Shown: one piece after another, positions 9,601-16,647 of the stretch
Layout: every line of letters begins with the position of its first letter
Numbering within the stretch: the stretch's first letter is position 1
DNA from: Saccoglossus kowalevskii
Lineage: Eukaryota > Hemichordata > Enteropneusta > Harrimaniidae
DNA length: 23,744 bases
Direction of reading: 5' to 3'
NCBI RefSeq assembly: GCF_000003605.2
Contig: NW_003130357.1
Location: 624,846-648,589, forward strand
The notes under the pieces: generated by a model
Told to the model about the DNA's origin: nothing
Databases searched by the model: none
What the model saw: only the letters and a program-made list of their open reading frames with translations
Made by a program: the position numbers and the translations under genes

Positions 9601-9826
9601 AATAATTTAGACGTTAAACAGCCGGTGAAAATTCGAATTCGCTTTTATCTCACCGCCGTCCCCAAGTGTGACGCAATCATGTCGCCAGTGTATATGAACG
9701 GAGTACACGTGCAATTGTCCAGCAATAACACTGTCGTTATGCATTTATATTCTCTATACAGAAACACCAGCATGCAGCGTGATGATTCTCTCTGCCAGTC
9801 TGTATATGACGATGATTGTGTGGTAA
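6525..9826 (+). CDS. Two-Ig-domain cell-surface protein, probably GPI-anchored (about 266 aa)
   Basis: Predicted secreted or membrane glycoprotein of the Ig superfamily; ligand and role are unknown. Exons: 6525-6612, 7988-8311, 9046-9333, 9537-9572, 9762-9826. All introns are phase 1, the phase typical of extracellular modules. Residues 1-29 form a signal peptide. Ig1 has C52 and C115 with the D...EGWYSC F-strand motif but no core Trp. Ig2 has C153, W168 and C210 with DYGNYQC. N-glycosylation sequons are at N60, N139, N147, N171, N174 and N192. An acidic linker (DSEDDNEE) leads to an uncharged tail (252-266) ending at the stop, as in GPI-anchor signals. The start has A at -3 and G at +4. I do not recognise an ortholog. 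Ig domains are near certain; the last exon is less so. Confidence 0.85.
6613..7987 (+). other. Ig protein intron 1
   Basis: A 1375-bp intron. It contains TGACGTGA (7264-7271) and CACGTG-type E-boxes (near 6868 and 7416), possible but unproven regulatory sites. No other gene is visible; the open frames in it have no domain. Confidence 0.7.
7988..8311 (+). CDS. Ig protein exon 2: first Ig domain
   Basis: A 324-nt phase 1-1 exon encoding residues 30-137. GSEVTLKC marks strand B and SSNEGWYSCQAS marks strand F. The usual core Trp on strand C is missing. The acceptor is ccgtctacag and the donor gtatgt. Confidence 0.92.
8312..9045 (+). other. Ig protein intron 2 with a CRE-like pair
   Basis: A 734-bp intron. 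A perfect palindromic CRE, TGACGTCA (8882-8889), is followed by TGACGTAG at 8893-8900. This may be an intronic enhancer. Confidence 0.6.
9046..9333 (+). CDS. Ig protein exon 3: second Ig domain
   Basis: A 288-nt phase 1-1 exon encoding residues 138-233. ITLLSC (strand B), IRWTRNG (strand C) and VDYGNYQCIVTF (strand F) give a canonical Ig fold with several sequons. The acceptor is tcttttgtacag and the donor gtgcgt. Confidence 0.94.
9537..9572 (+). CDS. Ig protein exon 4: acidic linker (36 nt)
   Basis: Encodes DSEDDNEEISLA in phase 1-1. It has a strong T-rich acceptor ending tttcag and donor gtaata. If the following intron were retained, the frame would add 12 mostly polar residues and stop at 9608-9610. 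Confidence 0.75.
9762..9826 (+). CDS. Ig protein exon 5: hydrophobic C-terminus and stop
   Basis: After the acceptor tctctatacag, phase 1 gives ETPACSVMILSASLYMTMIV, then W and TAA. Fifteen uncharged residues sit at the very end with small residues (S, A, C) before them, as expected of a GPI attachment signal rather than a transmembrane anchor with a tail. Chosen because phase, acceptor and hydrophobicity agree; other frames of this stretch look non-coding. Confidence 0.65.
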
Positions 9827-9905
9827 CAGTCAAATTACTGAGTTTCACAGGTGTCATCTTGGTACGTATTGTGTTATCTTCCTTGGCGCATTTTAGTATC
9901 GCTAA

Positions 9906-9941
<36 letters not shown>
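9906..9941. repeat. ATT/TTA trinucleotide microsatellite
   Basis: About twelve uninterrupted TTA units just past the Ig-gene stop, likely in its 3' UTR. Confidence 0.95.
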
Positions 9942-10335
9942 TTGTTTTTTGATTCAGGACAAAAGACGTTTCTGTGATTGGTCCATGTACACAGATTTTA
10001 TATATAAATGAAGCTGCACAGGCATTGTTTACACAATATATATTATACGATTTTAATAGCACTTGCATTGCCACTTCGTCTCACACAACTTTACATTGGT
10101 AACATTATTAGTATTTACTGCAATAACAATCACATGCCATCGGAATGGCAGTACTCAATTGGATGGGATACTTACTCAATAGAACCCACCGCATAAACAG
10201 ATACGAACGAAAATGTTGTAGATTTCATAATTAGTTCGTGTCTCGAAAAAAACATATTTCGGGGACCATTTAAATTATTGTTCCATTTGTTATTTTTGAT
10301 GGCATGGATTATCCAAGAAAATTAGGTTTAAAGCC
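9942..10335 (+). other. Probable 3' flank/UTR of the Ig gene
   Basis: AT-rich; no gene recognised. The first canonical AATAAA signals on this strand are at 10542-10547 and 10549-10554, inside a transposon, so the true 3' end is unclear. Confidence 0.4.
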
Positions 10336-10503
10336 CAGTGGCGGATCCAGCAAAATGTATTGGGGGAGGGGGGGGGGGAGTCCAAGCTTCGCTTAAGATA
10401 TACGGAGCGTATATCGCAGAGAAGATATGCGTAATCCAGATGATATGAATCGTCATGCGTTGGGGGGGGGGTGCCCCCCTGCTCCCCATCTAGATTGTCA
10501 CTG
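10336..10503. mobile_element. hAT-like MITE remnant with CAGTGGCGG terminus
   Basis: The left end CAGTGGCGGATCCAG (10336-10350) is mirrored by a decayed right end CTAGATTGTCACTG (10490-10503). Inside lie G-rich tracts (10362-10378, 10462-10471) and a C-run. This terminus is common in non-autonomous elements of invertebrate genomes; assignment to hAT is from memory. No clear target duplication. Confidence 0.55.
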
Positions 10504-10621
10504 CGGTGGTCGTCGCGCAGCGCGTGTTCGAATTTCATGTAAATAAACAATAAATTTTACACGCGTTGTATACGTCGCTATGAGGCCCATATCAAACAGG
10601 ACGCGGCGCGACGACTACCGC
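10503..10621. mobile_element. CpG-rich MITE, copy 1
   Basis: A 119-bp element with terminal inverted repeats GCGGTGGTCGTCGCGC (10503-10518) and GCGCGACGACTACCGC (10606-10621), 15 of 16 positions complementary. A second copy lies inverted at 22588-22708. It carries two AATAAA signals on the plus strand. No transposase; the family is not recognised. Confidence 0.75.
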
Positions 10622-12239
10622 CCTTTAATTTTAATTCGGTCCTAACCTACTTAAATTAGGAGAGATACCAAATGGCCCGAAAATAGCATAGATAGGAGGT
10701 AAGTATAATCGAACGCTCTCACTTTGGACATCGAATAAACAGCGTAAATAAGAATCAATGTGATCAACGCATAGTGATGATGTATATTGCTGATCAGAGT
10801 ACAGTTTTCGAGTCTTTCCATCATCTATTGTTTATATTATAGTTATTATAATAATAATAATTTCACAGCATAATTCAAAAGCTTGGTGCTGAAGTTTAAA
10901 TTTGGGAATCAGGGAATGGACATTCATTTAGTTCCTTGTTGTTTTACGCAACCACTTGTTATTTAATGCGATCTAGTTTCTTTTTTAAATTTTTGATACG
11001 TTTTATTTATTGGATGGTTGTCACGTTCAAGGTTGAATCTCAGATCTCATTTACTTGTTACATTGCACATATATACATTAGTAGTTTATTATTGTTCAAC
11101 AGTTTGGGGACAAGTCAGTTGTTCGCATGATTTCCACTGATATTGTCAGTGTGAACTGTGAAGGAAGGCATGCTATTTCATATCCCGGTTTCCAATATCC
11201 CGAACTTGTAGATAGTAGACAGCGCCACCTAGTGGCAGAGAACTTCAATAGTACTGGTATGTACTTTTCTCTCAAATTAGTTAATGGCGAACTACCAAAT
11301 TGATTTTTTTTTGTATCCCACCACAAATTATTCTAAGGGTTGTAGTTTAAGTTTAGTTTTTATGAAAATTCGTTAGAAATTATTACAACAAAAATTATAT
11401 CTTGTAATTTGCATATTAGATTATTTGAACACATCATGGGATTTCAGAAATGCATCATTACAGGTTTGAAATAAAGACTTTTAATTATCTCTGCCTTCTC
11501 TGCACATGTTTAATTCATCAATGAAATTGGTTTCATCAGAATTTTAGGGTATATATGGTTTAATATTTTCTTTGTAAAAAAAAAACGAACCGATTTCAAT
11601 AAAACTTACATAAGATAAGTTTTTGATTCAAAGTTTGTTTTTCAATGTGAATTATTTAGATAGTTTATGTTGTGCTTCAGATATTATTAATTTTGTTATT
11701 TTTATTAAATTTAACTATGTTTATGACCCCCAAATATAAACAATTTTTAATTTAATTTATTGGAATAGATGCACAACTGATATATGTTTAGAGACTACTG
11801 AGCTTCAGTTTCTCTGGAAAAAAACATAATTTCTGTAGAATAAAATTATAATTTCATAAGACAATACAATAATTTTGTAAAAAAAAAATATAACAAATCA
11901 ATGTATGACAGGACATCTGTTTGCAAAATGAGCTTGTTGTTATAGCATCATCAACAGAAACAACAACATCCACTACTACCCCTCTATAAGGTAGACGCCT
12001 ACTCATAATTTTGAGAAAGTTAGTCATAAATCGGATGGCAATGTTCATAAGCTTATTATGTAAAATCCTATGGCCACATGAAATAGCATTCTTTTGTGTG
12101 TTACAGTGACATATTTTGAGAATGTTGTCATAATATTTTTCAAAAATTGGTATTTTCAAAACTATTCCATTGAACAAAATGTTAAATTACATTTTTTTAC
12201 ACTTTTTAAAAGCAAGATTTTTGAAATAATTCAAAACAA
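10622..12239. other. Gene-free AT-rich intergenic sequence
   Basis: No exon, RNA gene or domain is recognised apart from the CTCF-type motif at 11222-11235. Open frames on both strands are short and unsupported. Confidence 0.6.
11222..11235 (-). promoter_or_regulatory. CTCF-type binding motif
   Basis: The minus strand reads CTGCCACTAGGTGGCGCTG across 11220-11238. All 14 core positions fit the established consensus CCASYAGRKGGCRS. It lies in the intergenic space between the Ig gene and the PHF21-like gene, where a boundary element would be expected. Binding is inferred. Confidence 0.6.
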
Positions 12240-12705
12240 GCAACCTTGCAGTCGGTAGATCCCCTCTGTAACCTTGCAGTCGGTAGATCTCCTCTGTAAC
12301 CTTGCAGTGTAGATCCCCTCTGTAACCTTGCAGTCGGTAGACCCCTCTGTAACCTTGCAGTGTAGACCCCTCTGTAACCTTGCAGTCAGTAGATCCCCTC
12401 TGTAACCTTGCAGTCGGTAGACCCCTCTGTAACCTTGCAGTCGTAGACCCCTCTGTAACCTTGCAGTCGTAGATCCCCTCTGTAACCTTGCAGTCAGTAG
12501 ATCTCCTCTGTAACCTTGCAGTCAGTAGATCCCCTCTGTAACCTTGCAGTCGGTAGATCTCCTCTGTAACCTTGCAGTCGGTAGATCTCCTCTGTAACCT
12601 TGCAGTCGGTAGATCTCCTCTGTAACCTTGCAGTCGGTAGATCTCCTCTGTAACCTTGCAGTCGGTAGATCTCCTCTGTAACCTTGCAGTCGGTAGATCT
12701 CCTCT
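12240..12705. repeat. 28-bp minisatellite, 17 units
   Basis: Head-to-tail units with core GTAACCTTGCAG, then a GGTAGATC-like segment and CCTCT. Lengths in order are 28, 28, 26, 27, 25, 28, 27, 26, 27, then eight of 28. The last six (12538-12705) are identical, so the right side expanded most recently. Open frames across it are artefacts of the repeat. Confidence 0.97.
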
Positions 12706-13079
12706 GTGATTGACAAGTGAAGAGGGCAGTGGCAGTTACTATGTGGATAAGAGAAGTGGCAATGGTCACTGGAAGGGCATATACCGTAAGAGGAAAGGTA
12801 TTTGTGTATGGTAATGTGTGGGTACATATAATTGATAGACAATATGACAAAGCGACATGTGATCTTAATCTTTCCTAGAAAGATCTTGGCGAAGGGTTGA
12901 CCTGCTGACCCTCAACACACACGCAATCAACATGTGACCTTGAGATGATCCTGATCCGGCCTTGAAGATTTTGGGGAGGTGTTTTAGTCCCTCTCGCCAC
13001 TGTTTAATATCACCCCTATAAAAGCAGCATATAAACATATGAACATTGAAATGACCTTGACCTTAATTTGAGCATTTCT

Positions 13080-13640
13080 GAAAAAACATTGGCCAATCCA
13101 GTTCATTTTCCAAGACAATGTGTGCTGAGAAGCCTAGCTTACAACTACTTTCTTACAGACTCCATGCATGGCCCACATATGTAAAGTGAAAAAAAGCCCC
13201 CAAAAAATAATAAAAAAAAAATCTTCCACAGAAAGGGAGATATCATCACCAAATGAGCAAACTTGAGTGAGCACTAGTCCATCTGTCTACATTATGAATT
13301 TCAAAGCAATGTGGGCAGGCGGTTTCTGAGAAGAAGTCGAAAATGCACAAAAATTAGCAAAAAAAAAAAATACACTCAAAATAGACACTCATTATGTCTG
13401 AATGTAATTCATGTTAAATTGCAAAGCAATCTGACAAGCGGTTGTGGAAAAAATAATTTTTAACCATAAATGACAAAAATATTCCCCAAAATAGAGGTTT
13501 ACATGCGATTTCATGAAATAAACCAATCTGACAGAGGGGCATCCCAGGTAGGTGTGATATGAATAATGTAAGGCAATCCAGCTGACGGTTTTGGAGAAGA
13601 AGTCATTTGTATGAAAAAAGTTGACAGACAACGTACAATG
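13080..13640. repeat. Diverged tandem repeat, about 120-150 bp period
   Basis: Related blocks AAAGCAATgTGggCagGCGGTT at about 13303, 13423 and 13570 (a weaker one near 13090) are each followed by GAGAAGAAGTC or a variant and an A-rich stretch. Spacing is roughly 120 and 150 bp. Lower-case positions vary. An old interspersed or satellite-like sequence. Confidence 0.55.
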
Positions 13641-13748
13641 ACAGGTTGGTCAACCCATGAGCTCCTCTCGGTCATCTTCAATGAATTCTGGGTATTTGCA
13701 TTTATAAATAGGATTAGGTATTTTAATATGGTTTATATGGTTTAGAAT

Positions 13749-14090
13749 GTATGCATGTAATCTGGTATATTGTCTACTCAGATATGGAGCAAGTGAGACA
13801 GGGTTTACAATGTATGCATGTAATCTGGTATATTGTCTCCTCAGATATGGAGCAAGTGAGACAGGGTTTACAATGTATGAATGTAATCTGGTATATTGTC
13901 TACTCAGATATGGAGCAAGTGAGACAGGGTTTACAATGTATGAATGTAATCTGGTATATTGTCTACACAGATATGGAGCAAGTGAGACAGGGTTTACAAT
14001 GTATGCATGTAATCTGGTATATTGTCTCCTCAGATATGGAGCAAGTGAGACTAGGTTTACAATGTGCACATGTAATCTGTTATATGTTCT
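13749..14090. repeat. 63-bp tandem repeat, five units plus a diverged partial
   Basis: Units start at 13749, 13812, 13875, 13938 and 14001; a diverged partial begins at 14064. Each contains ATCTGGTATATTGTCT, ATATGGAGCAAGTGAGAC and GGTTTACAAT. Because 63 is a multiple of three and the unit lacks stops in several frames, long frames appear on both strands. These are not taken as genes. Confidence 0.97.
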
Positions 14091-16399
14091 GGTAACAAGA
14101 TATGTAGACATTCAATACAACTCAGAAATACTCAAGCAAACACTATCAATCATGACAAACCTGGCATATTATATCAATATTGCACAATTTTATTTTGAAT
14201 AAATCATCCTACATTTCATCTAATATCAATAACTTACAAATATTCATACAGATAGCAGCATCTACAAAAAAATAACATTAATAACAGCTCTTTGCAAGTC
14301 CTTAGTATTGGTCTTACCATTACTCTTGTTCAGAAAATGACACAATATATACCAAAATTAGTTAAACTAATGTGAAATAATAAATTAAATGCAAATTATC
14401 AAAATTCCATGCATGATGTTTAAAACTGGGCCCAGGAACAGTTATACAAACATGTGACCAATATGAGTGCACTTTACCCACAATGCACCTCATTCAATAT
14501 GACAATTACTGGCCATCAATCATACTTTAATCACATACATAAGTACAAAGTAAATTTAAAACCATCTTTATAAAAAAAAAAATATTCATGTCAAGTTGAG
14601 AATCTCATCTAAAGTTGGCAACACTGAAGAGTGAAATTAAACGGCAGTATAAATTACAAGGAAGAGAAACATTGTGAAGTTTTATTCTCTCAAATTGGTT
14701 GCATAGGAGCACTGACAATTTACAATAATTTTGATTTACTAGTAAAAAAAAAAATATGAACTGGATTGAAATCCAAGGCACTGGAATGACAGGAGATGCT
14801 TCACCTGTAATGAGCCACTAAAATGAGGTCAACCAGTTTTAACATCAGTCTAATATTCTATATTCTGCGACCGGAGAATATAACATAGCTGCCGAATTCA
14901 CTTGACTGAGCCACTTGGTCTATTTCTCAGGGGAATCCCTGGGTCAACAAGACAGATTTGGAGATTTTATAGAAATAACCATCTAAACCATGTGCACACT
15001 AACTTTATTCAGTTGTAATCAAGCACGATAACAATTTACCAATACTTGTAATTACAAAGTGGAAGGAAATAGGAAAACAAAAGACTATCGTTTGAAGAAA
15101 GTTCTAGCTCTACCGAGTGAGTGAGATTAAATATGCACTTATTTTGCATATCGAAAAGTGTGCTCCAAGCTGAAAAAAACACTATATATACTATTTATAT
15201 ATATAGTAAAACGTTATTGATATGTTTTGATAAGTAAACAATTCCAAAATACATTGTTTGGAGAGTGGGGACAGGTAACCAAAATAAAAAAAACAAAAAC
15301 AGCCACTTTTATTTTGTTTTGAAAATATCTGTAATCTTTGACATGGAACAACTGACATTGAACTCTGACCATGTTTTAAATATTATAAAATGTTCATGAA
15401 TTTCTGTTGATGTACATTATCACAAAAATACATCTTGTTCAAGATTCAATTCGTTCATTATAAAAAAAAAATAACTAACAATGACTGAAAGTTGGAGAAC
15501 AAACAAAAATAAGGAGATCTAAAAAGCATTAAAAAGAGCTATATACTATGTCTTAAAAAAATGCTAACATAGAGGGCGCTAAATACAGACTAGTCTGTCT
15601 AGGTTGTAGGTGCTTTTTCGCAGACAATCTACACTGTAAACAACATTAACGAATAATAATAGACACTTGATTATGATGGACTAAATGACCGACATAATTC
15701 ACTGCAAAAATGAGAAAAAACCATGAAGAATAAATTTCAATTAATTATACAAATCATTTATACAAACAATTCAATGTGTTTTTAATCAATATACAAATTC
15801 TATTCAATTTTTGCAATAACAATAAACAATGAAAGAAGGATTGGCAACAAGCAAGCAGCCATGCACAGAATTAGGTGTTAACAAGTGAGAAAGCACCAAC
15901 AAAATATCCCACACTCGTCAATTCACCATCAGAAATCTACAAATTATGGGAATATTAAACAGAATAAAGTATTTTTTTTAAATAACATAATTAGCCAAAA
16001 GAAAAAGATCTGTTTTGGTCCAAAGTTCCTTAAAAAATGATACTGTAAAATGACTAATTTTCACTGGGTTTAAATTTCACTGATTTACCATTTCAGGAAT
16101 ATTCAGTGGGTTTTAAATTCACGGTTTTATCATTTAGACAATGTGTTCTATGCTAAATTTTACATATTCACTGGGTTTTAATTTAGTGCATTTTCCAGAC
16201 AGCGAAATAAGCTAAATTAAAACCCAGTGAATAATTAACCCTTTTACAGTACCATGATTTTTTTCTTTTTATTCATGAAACATCAAAAAAGTTGATCTGT
16301 GCATGCATGAACAAGATATGGCACCATAAACGACAGCTACATTCTTCCCCGAGCACGTCATTTATAACTGACGTGCATGATAACCAGAAACAGATCTAT
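14091..16399. other. Gene-free region, possibly distal 3' UTR of the PHF21-like gene
   Basis: AT-rich with A homopolymers. A minus-strand AATAAA at 14681-14686 could serve a long 3' UTR. A TAGAGGGCGCTA motif (15570-15581) resembles a CTCF core. A perfect ACTATATATA inverted repeat lies at 15181-15207. No exon recognised. Confidence 0.5.
16041..16251. mobile_element. TACTGTAAAA MITE, copy 1
   Basis: Ends are TACTGTAAAA and TTTTACAGTA, with TA at both tips as from a TA target site (Tc1/mariner-like). An inner hairpin has perfect 21-bp arms at 16166-16186 and 16212-16232 with a 25-nt loop. A second member of the family is at 18695-18873. Confidence 0.8.
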
Positions 16400-16405
16400 T
16401 TTATT
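16400..16405 (-). terminator. Candidate poly(A) signal of the PHF21-like gene
   Basis: Minus-strand AATAAA about 180-285 nt after the two candidate stop codons. A second lies at 16268-16273 and a distal one at 14681-14686, so alternative polyadenylation is possible. Confidence 0.45.
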
Positions 16406-16584
16406 TGGCCTTATGTACAATTCTTATCCATCACCAAAGGAATATGGAGATGTCTACTATGACATGTTGTTAAGTTAATTGGCACTTATGAAATTTTTAA
16501 ACTGTCAGAAAGAATAACAAAGAAGAAACACCAACACAACATTGTTGCAAAAATATTTTCGTTGCAACAAAACTGATGGTATTT

Positions 16585-16647
16585 TTAGAGTGGGAAATTA
16601 GGGACACTCACTGGTGCATTGTCTATACTCATGGAGCAGCAGTAGCG
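16585..16647 (-). CDS. PHF21A: PHF21-like candidate alternative last exon
   Basis: After acceptor ttattttccag, phase 0 reads [20 protein letters not shown] and TAA. It needs a 57-bp intron with a weak donor. A gtgagt donor also sits inside it at 16611. An alternative to the VVPS ending. Confidence 0.35.
   Translation of the reverse strand, partial: RYCCSMSIDNAPVSVPNFPL

Noticed and set aside
9595-10011. 138-codon plus-strand frame across the end of the Ig gene
   Set aside because: It runs through the ATT microsatellite (poly-Leu), is not in the phase needed after exon 4, and the conflicting exon 5 frame fits better.
10290-10550. Minus-strand 86-codon frame and its look-alike at 22661-22927
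   Set aside because: Both start inside the same CpG-rich MITE; the shared peptide reflects the repeat, not a gene family.
12494-12850. Minus-strand frames rich in repeated TEEIYRLQ/RSTDCKV
   Set aside because: They are translations of the 28-bp minisatellite, whose length cycles through all three frames.
12240-14090. Possible CRISPR-like arrays
   Set aside because: Units are contiguous with no unique spacers, in a eukaryotic spliced-gene context.
13650-14202. Long repetitive frames on both strands
   Set aside because: Explained by a stop-free 63-bp tandem repeat; no independent coding evidence.
14745-14803. Possible minus-strand terminal exon reading EASPVIPVPW
   Set aside because: It needs phase 1, but the only upstream donor candidate is phase 0; there is no family similarity.
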